DNA from: JAFDVN01 sp035758545
GTDB taxonomy: Bacteria; Acidobacteriota; Holophagae; Holophagales; Holophagaceae
Reading direction: 5' to 3'
DNA: 12,910 nt
Assembly: GCA_035758545.1 (NCBI GenBank)
Contig: DASTWQ010000255.1
Location: 1-12,910, forward strand
Part shown: positions 6,551 through 12,172 of the stretch, one piece after another
Layout of the letters: each line of letters opens with the position of its first letter
Numbering within the stretch: position 1 is the first letter of the stretch
Program-made: the position numbers and the translations under genes
Notes under the pieces: model-generated
What the model was told of the DNA's origin: nothing
Database searches by the model: none
What the model saw: only the letters and a program-made list of their open reading frames with translations

Positions 6551-6910
6551 ATGAGCGACATCATCTTCGAGAAGGTCGAGTCCGGCCTGCTCCGCAAGGA
6601 CCTGCCCCGCCTCTCCCCCGGCGACACCGTGAAGGTGCACGTCAAGGTGAAGGAAGGCGAGAAGGAGCGCATCCAGCTCTTCCAGGGCACCGTCATCGCC
6701 CTCAAGGGCGGCGGCATCCGCGCCTCCTTCACCGTCCGCAAGATCGCGAGCGGCGTCGGCGTCGAGCGCATCTTCCCCCTGCACACCCCCTCCATCGACA
6801 AGCTCGAGGTGGTGCGCCACGGTCGCGTGCGCCGCGCCAAGCTCTACTTCCTCCGGGAGAAGCTGGGCAAGTCCGGCCGCCTCAAGGAGCGGAAGTCCGA
6901 GAACGCCTGA
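6551..6910 (+). CDS. rplS: Large ribosomal subunit protein bL19
   Basis: A 119-aa ribosomal protein located at the 30S-50S interface. The sequence follows bL19 closely: PGDTVKVHVKVKEGEKERIQ, LFQGTVIALKGGG, FTVRKIASGVGVERIFPLHTP, VVRHGRVRRAKLYFLRE. ATG 6551 is chosen because AGGAG (6541-6545) lies 5 bases upstream and the protein then begins and ends at the usual places; in-frame upstream codons would add a non-conserved tail. It is preceded by its own promoter and followed by an intrinsic terminator, so it can be made alone. trmD lies 111 bases upstream, and read-through from there is possible because no terminator separates the two. Confidence 0.98.
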   Translation: MSDIIFEKVESGLLRKDLPRLSPGDTVKVHVKVKEGEKERIQLFQGTVIALKGGGIRASFTVRKIASGVGVERIFPLHTPSIDKLEVVRHGRVRRAKLYFLREKLGKSGRLKERKSENA

Positions 6911-6933
6911 TCCAGGCGGCCCGGATTCCGATG

Positions 6934-6959
6934 AAAGGCGCCCCGAGGGGCGCCTTTTT
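6934..6959 (+). terminator. Rho-independent terminator after rplS
   Basis: GGCGCCC (6937-6943) pairs with GGGCGCC (6948-6954) around a CGAG tetraloop, preceded by AAA and followed by five T residues. A textbook intrinsic terminator 24 bases after the rplS stop. Confidence 0.93.
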
Positions 6960-7083
6960 CTTGCCTGGGCGGGACTTGGCGAGGCATGTGACGATCCCGC
7001 GACATTCCTGGGCTCAACTGGTGCCACGGTGCTTGCGTAGCTCCACCACCGCTCCCTCCGGGCGGTCCTTCTCAGGAGAATCC

Positions 7084-7638
7084 ATGAAGCGTCTGCTTCG
7101 CGTGCTCGCTCCCCTGGCCCTCGTGGCCGCCCCCCTGGCCGCCCAGGATGCCCACTTCGGGATCCAGGCCGGCGTCAACATCCCCCAGTCCGACCTCAAG
7201 GACTTCGTCGACAGCAAGCTCGGCTTCACCCTGGGCGCCAACGTCGCCGTGGACCTGGGCTCCGGCCACGTGATCCGGCCCCGCGCGGACTACGGCTTCT
7301 ACAGCGCCTCCGTGAGCGATCCCCTCTTCACGAGCGACAACAAGGCCAAGACCCTCTTCGTCGGCGCGGACTACCTCTACTTCCCCGCCCAGCGGATGGA
7401 AGGCTTCTACGTGACCGCCGGTCTCGGCTACCAGAACACCAAGCTCGAGGTGAGCACCCCCTTCGGCGACACCAGCGACTCCAAGGGCGCCTTCGCCTGG
7501 GCGGTGGGCGGCGGCTGGCAGATCACGGACCTGGTGGGCGCCGAGCTGCGCTACACCTCCAGCCACCCCAAGTTCGACGGCGCCTCCCAGGCCTTCAAGG
7601 CCGACGCCCTCAACCTCGGCGTGACCTTCAAGTTCTGA
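7084..7638 (+). CDS. Outer membrane beta-barrel protein (OmpA/OmpW-like porin-type fold)
   Basis: A 184-aa exported protein. Residues 1-20 are a signal peptide (basic MKRLLR, hydrophobic core, cleavage likely after PLAA before QDAHFG). The mature part has alternating hydrophobic/aromatic strands in pairs: FGIQAGVNI, GFTLGANVAVDLG, VIRPRADYGFYSA, TLFVGADYLYF, GFYVTAGLGYQNTKLEV, FAWAVGGGWQI, GAELRYTSS and LNLGVTFKF. It ends in Phe, the C-terminal signal recognised by the BAM complex. Eight strands fit the size. The fold resembles the 'outer membrane beta-barrel' domain family; the cargo or role cannot be told. AGGAGAA lies 3 bases before ATG 7084. It stands alone between two terminators, so it is monocistronic; I could not find a convincing promoter in the 124 bases before it. 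Confidence 0.82.
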   Translation: MKRLLRVLAPLALVAAPLAAQDAHFGIQAGVNIPQSDLKDFVDSKLGFTLGANVAVDLGSGHVIRPRADYGFYSASVSDPLFTSDNKAKTLFVGADYLYFPAQRMEGFYVTAGLGYQNTKLEVSTPFGDTSDSKGAFAWAVGGGWQITDLVGAELRYTSSHPKFDGASQAFKADALNLGVTFKF

Positions 7639-7657
7639 GCCCGCTCCGGCGGCAAGG

Positions 7658-7683
7658 GAAGGCCCCGCGTCCGCGGGGCCTTC
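7658..7683. terminator. Bidirectional terminator between the beta-barrel gene and ubiD
   Basis: GAAGGCCCCGCG (7658-7669) is perfectly complementary to CGCGGGGCCTTC (7672-7683). With a 4-base loop the stem is 11 bp. On the + strand it is followed by TCCGTTT, on the - strand by CCTTG, so the T-tract is poor on both sides, but the place between two converging genes supports a shared terminator. Confidence 0.7.
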
Positions 7684-7689
7684 TCCGTT

Positions 7690-9159
7690 TCAGAAGCCGT
7701 ATTCCTTCCACCGCCGGGTGATCGTCTCCAGCACCGCTTCGGGGAAGGCGAGATCCTCGGGCCACTCCCGGGGGAAGCCGTCGAAAGGCTTGTTCTTGCG
7801 GGTGGCGTCGATGCCCACCTTGGAGCCGAAGGCGAAGCGGTCCGAGCTGTGGTCCAGGACGTCCAGGGGGCCGTCGGTGAAGAGCAGGTCCCGGCGCGGG
7901 TCCACGTTGCTGGTGACCCGGAAGAGCACCTCGTTCATGTCGTGGGGATCGATGTCCTCGTCCACCACGACCACGCACTTGCTGAACATGATCTGGCCCG
8001 TGCCCCAGATGGCGCTCATGACCTTCTGGGCGTGGCCCGGATACTCCTTCTTCATGGAGACGATGACCAGGTTGTGGAAGCCGCCCGCCGCCGGCAGGTG
8101 CATGTCCCGGATCTCGGGCAGGACCATGCGGAGCAGGGGCAGGAAGATGCGCTCGGTGGCGTAGCCCAGCCAGGCGTCCTCCTGGGGCGGCCGGCCCACG
8201 ATGGTGGCGGGGTAGACCGGGTCCTTGCGGTGCGTGATGGCGGTGACGTGGAGCACGGGGTAGTCGTCCGCCAGGGAGTAGTAGCCCGTGTGGTCGCCGA
8301 AGGGGCCCTCCCGCCGCAGCTCGCCGGGGTTCACGAAACCCTCGATGACGAGCTCGGAGTCCGCGGGGACCTCCAGGTCGTTCGTCACGCACTTGACCAT
8401 CTCGATGCCCTGCCCCCGCAGGAACCCGGCGAACATCAGCTCACTGAGGAAGGGAGGCAGAGGGGCCGTGGCGGCGTAGGTGAGGTTCGGATCCCCGCCG
8501 AAGCTCACGGCTACGGGCATCTTCTCGTCCCGGCCGTAGCCGTGGCGGTTCCGGGCGCCGTCGTGGTGGAGCTGGGTGTGGAAGCCCAGGGTGCGGTCGT
8601 CGAAGACCTGCAGGCGGTAGAGGCCCACGTTCCGATGGCCCGTCTGCTTGTTCACCGTATGGCTCATGCCGAAGGTGATGTAGGGACCCCCGTCCCCGGG
8701 CCAGGTGGTCAGCACCGGCAGCTCCGAGAGGCGGACCTGGTCGCCGGTCTTCACCACCTCCTGGCAGCGGCCCTTCCGGACGCTCTTGGGCATCCAGGCA
8801 CCCACCTCCGCCAGCAGGGGCAGCTTGGCCAGCTTCTCGAAGAAGCCGAGGCCCGGCTTGGGCATGGCCTCCTGGATGAGCGTCTCGATGCGGTCGGCCA
8901 CGGCATCCAGCCCCCGGGCCTCCTTCTCGACGCCCAGGGCCATCTCCATGCGCCGCCGGGAGCCGTAGACGTTCATGGCCACGGGCATCCCGCCGCCCTT
9001 GGGGCGCTCGAAGAGGAGGGCCTTGCCGCCCCCCGGCTCCTTGGAGACCCGGTCCGCGATGGCCCCCACCTCCAGGTGGGGGTCCACCTCGGCCCGGACG
9101 CGGTGCAGCTCGCCGGCCGCCTCCAGCTGCTTCAGGAAGTCCTGGAAATCCCTGCTCAT
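7690..9159 (-). CDS. UbiD family decarboxylase (prenylated-FMN dependent)
   Basis: A 489-aa member of the UbiD family, which removes carboxyl groups from aromatic or unsaturated acids using prenylated FMN made by UbiX. In quinone synthesis the substrate is 4-hydroxy-3-polyprenylbenzoate (ubiquinone) or a naphthoate (futalosine menaquinone route). Family motifs: FGMSHTVNKQTG (163-174), NVGLYRLQV (177-185, with the conserved Arg182), SFGGDP (219-224), and the active-site stretch with Glu280 and Glu284 in GELRREGPFGDHTGYY. The N-terminus (MSRDFQDFLKQLEAAGEL) and length are normal. No ubiX is in the window, so substrate and pathway stay open; an anaerobic menaquinone-related role is my inference. 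It is the only - strand gene, divergent from rplU. The CAT at 9157-9159 is chosen because the protein starts at the family's usual place; GGAAGA lies 6 bases upstream of it on that strand. Confidence 0.9.
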   Translation of the reverse strand: MSRDFQDFLKQLEAAGELHRVRAEVDPHLEVGAIADRVSKEPGGGKALLFERPKGGGMPVAMNVYGSRRRMEMALGVEKEARGLDAVADRIETLIQEAMPKPGLGFFEKLAKLPLLAEVGAWMPKSVRKGRCQEVVKTGDQVRLSELPVLTTWPGDGGPYITFGMSHTVNKQTGHRNVGLYRLQVFDDRTLGFHTQLHHDGARNRHGYGRDEKMPVAVSFGGDPNLTYAATAPLPPFLSELMFAGFLRGQGIEMVKCVTNDLEVPADSELVIEGFVNPGELRREGPFGDHTGYYSLADDYPVLHVTAITHRKDPVYPATIVGRPPQEDAWLGYATERIFLPLLRMVLPEIRDMHLPAAGGFHNLVIVSMKKEYPGHAQKVMSAIWGTGQIMFSKCVVVVDEDIDPHDMNEVLFRVTSNVDPRRDLLFTDGPLDVLDHSSDRFAFGSKVGIDATRKNKPFDGFPREWPEDLAFPEAVLETITRRWKEYGF

Positions 9160-9231
9160 GGCTCGATCTTCCCACCTTCACGGCCTTGGATGCCGCGCGT
9201 TCTCCCGGCGGGCCTCCCGGCGAGGCCCCTT

Positions 9232-9280
9232 CCAGCCCCCAGCCTCCAGCCCCCAGCCCCCTGCCTCCAGCCTCCAGCCC
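9232..9280. repeat. Seven tandem heptamers, unit CCAGCC(C/T)
   Basis: Seven 7-base units run in perfect register over 49 bases. Units 1, 3, 4 and 7 are CCAGCCC, units 2 and 6 are CCAGCCT, and unit 5 is CCTGCCT. On the other strand the unit reads (A/G)GGCTGG. It is intergenic and not coding on a real gene frame. Short heptanucleotide tandem repeats of this kind are known from cyanobacterial and some other genomes. Confidence 0.9.
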
Positions 9281-9291
9281 GGACATTTCCC

Positions 9292-9320
9292 TTGAATCCA
9301 GAGGCCTTCCCCGGCATCCT
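9292..9320 (+). promoter_or_regulatory. Candidate rplU-rpmA promoter
   Basis: TTGAAT (9292-9297; TTGA of the -35 consensus) and CATCCT (9315-9320; three of six -10 matches) have a 17-base spacer. The -10 is poor, so this is only the best candidate in the gap. Confidence 0.25.
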
Positions 9321-9402
9321 GGAGGGCCTGACTGGCCATGGGCCCCCCGAAGCGCGTCCGCCTGGACTGCCGCCCCCGCGCCGCACAACTCAAGAGGCAA
9401 GC

Positions 9403-9714
9403 ATGTACGCGATCATCCAGACCGGCGGTAAGCAGTACCGCGTGGCCGAGGGCGAGATCCTGCGCGTGGAGCGCCTGGAGGCCGAGGCCAAGGGGAAGGT
9501 GACCTTCGACCAGGTCCTCCTCGTGGACAAGGACGGCGATCTCAAGGTGGGCCAGCCCACCCTGAAGGGCGCCTCCGTCGAGGGCGAGGTCGTCTCCAAC
9601 GACCGCGCCAAGAAGGTCATCATCTTCAAGAAGCGCCGCACCACCACCTATCAGCGCACCCAGGGCCACCGCCAGGACTACACCGAAGTGCGCATCAAGT
9701 CGATCAAGGCCTAA
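9403..9714 (+). CDS. rplU: Large ribosomal subunit protein bL21
   Basis: A 103-aa 50S protein that binds 23S rRNA and is placed beside bL20. The start MYAIIQTGGKQYRVAEGEILRVERL is the family hallmark, followed by FDQVLLV, VGQPTLKGASVEGEVV and the basic rRNA-binding end IIFKKRRTTTYQRTQGHRQDYTEVRIKSI. AGAGG (9393-9397) lies 5 bases before ATG 9403, which matches the usual N-terminus exactly. It is first gene of the rplU-rpmA-obgE cluster; rpmA starts 14 bases after its stop. Confidence 0.98.
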   Translation: MYAIIQTGGKQYRVAEGEILRVERLEAEAKGKVTFDQVLLVDKDGDLKVGQPTLKGASVEGEVVSNDRAKKVIIFKKRRTTTYQRTQGHRQDYTEVRIKSIKA

Positions 9715-9728
9715 AGGAGGGATGACCC

Positions 9729-9989
9729 ATGGCTCACAAGAAAGGCGTCGGCTCCACTCGTAACGGCCGCGACTCGCATTCCCAGCGTCTCGGCACCAAG
9801 GTCTTCGGCGGCCAGGTCTGCACCGCCGGCTCCATCATCGTCCGCCAGCGCGGCACCCGGTTCCACGCCGGCGTGAACGTCGGCATGGGCAAGGACCACA
9901 CGATCTTCGCCCTCATCGACGGTAAGGTCCGGTTCCAGGACAAGGGCCAGCACGGCCGCTTCATCCACGTGGACCCCGTCGAGGCCTGA
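9729..9989 (+). CDS. rpmA: Large ribosomal subunit protein bL27
   Basis: An 86-aa 50S protein whose N-terminal tail reaches the peptidyl-transferase centre. It begins MAHKKGVGSTRNGRDSHSQRLG, the standard form without the cleaved N-terminal extension seen in Firmicutes, and continues with SIIVRQRGTRFHAG, NVGMGKDHTIFALIDGKVRF. The ribosome-binding site AAGGAGG (9714-9720) is a full match to the anti-Shine-Dalgarno and lies 8 bases before the ATG; its first base is the last base of the rplU stop codon. The last codons and the stop are built into a terminator stem. Confidence 0.98.
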   Translation: MAHKKGVGSTRNGRDSHSQRLGTKVFGGQVCTAGSIIVRQRGTRFHAGVNVGMGKDHTIFALIDGKVRFQDKGQHGRFIHVDPVEA

Positions 9990-10005
9990 GGCCTCGGCAG
10001 GTTTT
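9978..10005 (+). terminator. Intrinsic terminator with the rpmA stop codon as its loop
   Basis: GTCGAGGCC (9978-9986) pairs with GGCCTCGGC (9990-9998), nine pairs including one G-T wobble. The 3-base loop is exactly the TGA stop codon (9987-9989). AGG and then TTTT (10002-10005) follow. A short T-run makes it a moderate terminator; it would be covered by the ribosome finishing rpmA. Confidence 0.65.
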
Positions 10006-10006
10006 C

Positions 10007-10062
10007 GAGGTGTGAGGTTCGAGGTGTGAGGGCTGCCCTCACGGCCTCGCCCCTCACACCTC
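10007..10062 (+). repeat. Direct and inverted repeats before obgE, able to form competing hairpins
   Basis: GAGGTGTGAGG occurs twice as a direct repeat (10007-10017 and 10021-10031), and its reverse complement CCTCACACCTC is at 10052-10062. The second copy plus one base pairs over 12 bp (10021-10032 with 10051-10062). The first copy can instead pair over 11 bp with the same partner, which frees a third hairpin of 7 bp, GTGAGGG (10026-10032) with CCCTCAC (10036-10042). It ends 13 bases before the obgE ATG, where no Shine-Dalgarno is seen. The function is unknown. Confidence 0.75.
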
Positions 10063-10075
10063 ATTCCTTGTCGCC

Positions 10076-11092
10076 ATGTTCCTAGACCATCTCCAGCTCG
10101 AAGTCGCCGCCGGTAAGGGCGGCGCGGGGGCCACCGCCTTCCGCCGGGACAAGACCACCATCGCGGGCGGTCCCGACGGCGGGGACGGCGGCCACGGGGG
10201 CTCGGTCTACCTCAAGGCCACGGACACCCTCAACACCCTCAACTCCTTCCGCAACACCCGGAAGTTCGAGGCGGGCAAGGGCGACAACGGCGCAGGTGGG
10301 CTCAAGAAGGGCAAGGACGGCGCGGATGTCGTCATCGAGGTCCCCCTCGGCACCCTCATCAAGGATGCCGAGAGCGGCGAGGTCCTCGCGGAGCTCATGG
10401 CCCACGGCGAGACCGTGCGCGTGGCCCGGGGCGGCCGCGGCGGCCTCGGCAACTGGCACTTCAAGAGTGCCACCAACCGCACCCCGCGGCACCATCAGCC
10501 CGGCGAGCCCGGCGAGGCCCGCCTCCTGGACCTGGAGCTGAAGCTCATCGCCGACGTGGGCTTGGCGGGCTTCCCCAACGCCGGGAAGAGCACGCTGGTG
10601 AGCCGCTTCTCCGCCGCCAAGCCCAAGATCGCCGACTACCCCTTCACAACCCTGGAGCCCCAGCTCGGCGTCGTGGGCATGGAGCGCTTCGGCGGCGACT
10701 ACCTGGACACCTGGGTCATCGCGGACATCCCCGGCCTCATCGAGGGCGCCGCCGGCGGCGCGGGCCTCGGCATCCAGTTCCTCCGCCACGTGGAGCGCAC
10801 CCGCATGCTGCTCCACCTCGTGGACCTCTCGGATCCCACCGAGGACCCCCTGGACGCCATCCGCGTCATTGAGGGCGAGCTGGCGGCCTTCAGCCCCGTG
10901 CTCGCCGCCAAGCCCCGCTGGCTCGTCGGCACCAAGCTCGACGCCCTGCAGGACGAGGACCGCCGCGCGGCCTTCGAGAAGCTCTGCGCCGAGCGCGGCC
11001 AGCCGGCCTTCCTCATCAGCGCGGCGACCGGCGAGGGCCTCAAGGAGCTCGCGCATGCGGTGACGGCGCGGCTCAAGGAGCTCCCGAAGTGA
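10076..11092 (+). CDS. obgE: GTPase Obg (ribosome assembly)
   Basis: A 338-aa GTPase that binds the 50S subunit and links ribosome maturation to growth and the stringent response. The glycine-rich Obg domain fills residues 1 to about 158 (GKGGAGATAFRRDK, GGPDGGDGGHGGSVYLKA, GKGDNGAGGLKKGKDGADVVIEVPLGT, GRGGLGN, PGEPGEARLLDLELKLIADVGL). The GTPase domain follows: G1 GFPNAGKST (165-173), the TT of G2 in DYPFTTLEPQLG, G3 DIPGLIEGA (217-225), G4 as TKLD (286-289) and G5 SAATG (315-319). G4 has Thr in place of the usual Asn of NKxD. There is no C-terminal OCT domain, so it is shorter than E. coli ObgE. Start ATG 10076 gives the normal MFLDHLQLEV beginning but has no Shine-Dalgarno; it lies 13 bases after the repeat block. 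Confidence 0.97.
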   Translation: MFLDHLQLEVAAGKGGAGATAFRRDKTTIAGGPDGGDGGHGGSVYLKATDTLNTLNSFRNTRKFEAGKGDNGAGGLKKGKDGADVVIEVPLGTLIKDAESGEVLAELMAHGETVRVARGGRGGLGNWHFKSATNRTPRHHQPGEPGEARLLDLELKLIADVGLAGFPNAGKSTLVSRFSAAKPKIADYPFTTLEPQLGVVGMERFGGDYLDTWVIADIPGLIEGAAGGAGLGIQFLRHVERTRMLLHLVDLSDPTEDPLDAIRVIEGELAAFSPVLAAKPRWLVGTKLDALQDEDRRAAFEKLCAERGQPAFLISAATGEGLKELAHAVTARLKELPK

Positions 11093-11114
11093 GCCTGCCC
11101 GGGGCGGCGGCGCG

Positions 11115-11726
11115 GTGAGGCGCGTCGGCCTGCTGGGCGGGGCCTTCAACCCGCCCCACGACGGGCACCTCGCCCTCGCGCGGCTGGCCCTGGCGCATCT
11201 GGAGCTGGACGAGCTCCGGATCGTCCCCACGGCCCTCTCGCCCCACAAGCCCACCCCCGGCGACGTCACGGACGGCCAGCGCCTGGCGCTCGTCCAGGCG
11301 GCCTTCGCAGGGCTCGACCCCCGCGTGGTGGTGGACGGCCAGGAGCTCGCGCGGGGCGGCACCAGCTACACCGCCGACACCCTGGAGACCCTCGCGGCCG
11401 TGGCGCCGGAGGACCGCCTCATCGTCGTCCTCGGCAGCGATCAGCTTCCGGGCCTGCCCCGCTGGCGGCGGGCGGAGGCGATCTTCCGCCTCGCCGCCGT
11501 GGCGGTGGCGGAGCGCCCCGGCCAGGCCCTCGACATCCCGCCGGACCTGCCGCTGCGCCCAGAGGCCCGCTGGAGCGGCGCGCCCGGCGAACTCATCCGC
11601 CTGCCCTCCACGGAGGTGGACCTGGCCTCCAGCGCCGTGCGGGATGACCTCCGTCACAACCGCGCCACGCCTGGGATTCCGCCCCCGGTGGCCCGCCTCA
11701 TCGACGCCGAAAACCTCTACAAGTGA
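11115..11726 (+). CDS. nadD: Nicotinate-nucleotide adenylyltransferase
   Basis: A 203-aa cytoplasmic enzyme that joins nicotinate mononucleotide and ATP to give deamido-NAD, the penultimate step of NAD synthesis. The nucleotidyltransferase signature is complete: GGAFNPPHDGH (8-18, the HxGH motif), SPHKPTPGD (42-50) and the C-terminal SSAVRD (172-177, the SxxxR motif). VLGSDQL is the substrate-pocket strand. The start is GTG 11115, two residues before RVGLLGGAF as expected; no in-frame ATG lies close upstream, and the ribosome-binding site is weak (GGGGCGGCGG). It follows obgE by 22 bases, the usual order obgE-nadD-rsfS. Confidence 0.96.
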   Translation: MRRVGLLGGAFNPPHDGHLALARLALAHLELDELRIVPTALSPHKPTPGDVTDGQRLALVQAAFAGLDPRVVVDGQELARGGTSYTADTLETLAAVAPEDRLIVVLGSDQLPGLPRWRRAEAIFRLAAVAVAERPGQALDIPPDLPLRPEARWSGAPGELIRLPSTEVDLASSAVRDDLRHNRATPGIPPPVARLIDAENLYK

Positions 11727-11766
11727 CTTCCTCGATTCGCTACACTCCAACCCGCCCGGAGCTTGC

Positions 11767-12135
11767 ATGACGCTGACCCCCCGGCTCTCGACCGTGGTCG
11801 AGGCCGCCCGATCCAAGAAGGCCCTCCGAATCCGCCTCGTGGATGTGAAGGACGTCGCCAGCTTCACGGACACCTTTGCTTTCATGAGCGGCACCAGCGA
11901 CCGGCAGAACCGGGCCATCGCCGATGCCGTCGAGGAGCAGCTCCGGCTCCAGGGCGAGCGCCCCATCTCCACCGAGGGCGGCCAGAACGGCTCCTGGATC
12001 CTGCTGGACTACGGCGACCTCGTCGTCCACGTGATGGACGAGGAGACCCGCCGCCACTACAACCTCGAGGCCCTCTGGAAGGACGGCCGCGAGCTCGAGC
12101 TTCCGCCGGAGACCCATCCGGCCCAGGCGCAGTAG
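11767..12135 (+). CDS. rsfS: Ribosomal silencing factor RsfS
   Basis: A 122-aa protein of the RsfS/Iojap (DUF143) family. It binds uL14 on the 50S subunit and blocks joining with 30S, lowering translation in starvation. Conserved stretches are DVKDVASFTDTFAFMSGTSDRQNRAIADAV (26-55), GSWILLDYGDLVVHVMDEETRRHYNLEALW (75-104). ATG 11767 is chosen because CGGAG lies 5-9 bases upstream and the protein then starts at the family's usual place; the frame is open further upstream, but that part overlaps nadD and is not conserved. TACACT (11741-11746) resembles a -10 box, with no good -35. The gap to nadD is 40 bases. Confidence 0.96.
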   Translation: MTLTPRLSTVVEAARSKKALRIRLVDVKDVASFTDTFAFMSGTSDRQNRAIADAVEEQLRLQGERPISTEGGQNGSWILLDYGDLVVHVMDEETRRHYNLEALWKDGRELELPPETHPAQAQ

Positions 12136-12140
12136 CGCCG

Positions 12141-12156
12141 CCAATGCCCCCATTGG
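12141..12156. promoter_or_regulatory. Perfect palindrome CCAATG-CCCC-CATTGG before the glutamate dehydrogenase gene
   Basis: Two 6-base arms with perfect dyad symmetry around CCCC. Outer bases extend the possible RNA stem by a G-T and a C-G pair (12139-12158). It is AT-rich compared with its surroundings, has no T-tract after it, and ends 5 bases before the Shine-Dalgarno AGGAG (12162-12166). It could be an operator or an mRNA hairpin that shields the ribosome-binding site. Confidence 0.5.
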
Positions 12157-12172
12157 TGCCCAGGAGCGCACG

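Larger units (their letters stand above)
9160..9402. other. Divergent intergenic region between ubiD and rplU
   Basis: 243 bases with no gene. Nearest ubiD, GGGCCTC (9210-9216) and GAGGCCC (9222-9228) form a 7-bp stem with a 5-base loop, and CTCCCGGCG occurs twice (9202-9210, 9215-9223). The heptamer array follows at 9232-9280. The rest (9281-9402) should hold the rplU promoter and leader; TTGAAT (9292-9297) with CATCCT (9315-9320) at 17-base spacing is a weak candidate. Confidence 0.6.

Noticed and set aside
6961..7073. Promoter of the beta-barrel gene
   Set aside because: One must exist after the rplS terminator, but TTGCCT (6961) and TTGGCG (6976) have no acceptable -10 at proper spacing, so no site is called.
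9232..9280. CRISPR-like array
   Set aside because: Units are 7 bases, directly joined, with no spacers, and no cas genes are nearby.
7849..9402. A long + strand open frame running into rplU
   Set aside because: It is antisense to ubiD; the product is repetitive Val/His/Gly/Ala without motifs. Only the last 103 codons, from ATG 9403, are the real rplU.
11644..11766. Longer RsfS starting inside nadD
   Set aside because: The extra 41 residues are an out-of-frame reading of nadD and not conserved; ATG 11767 has CGGAG upstream.
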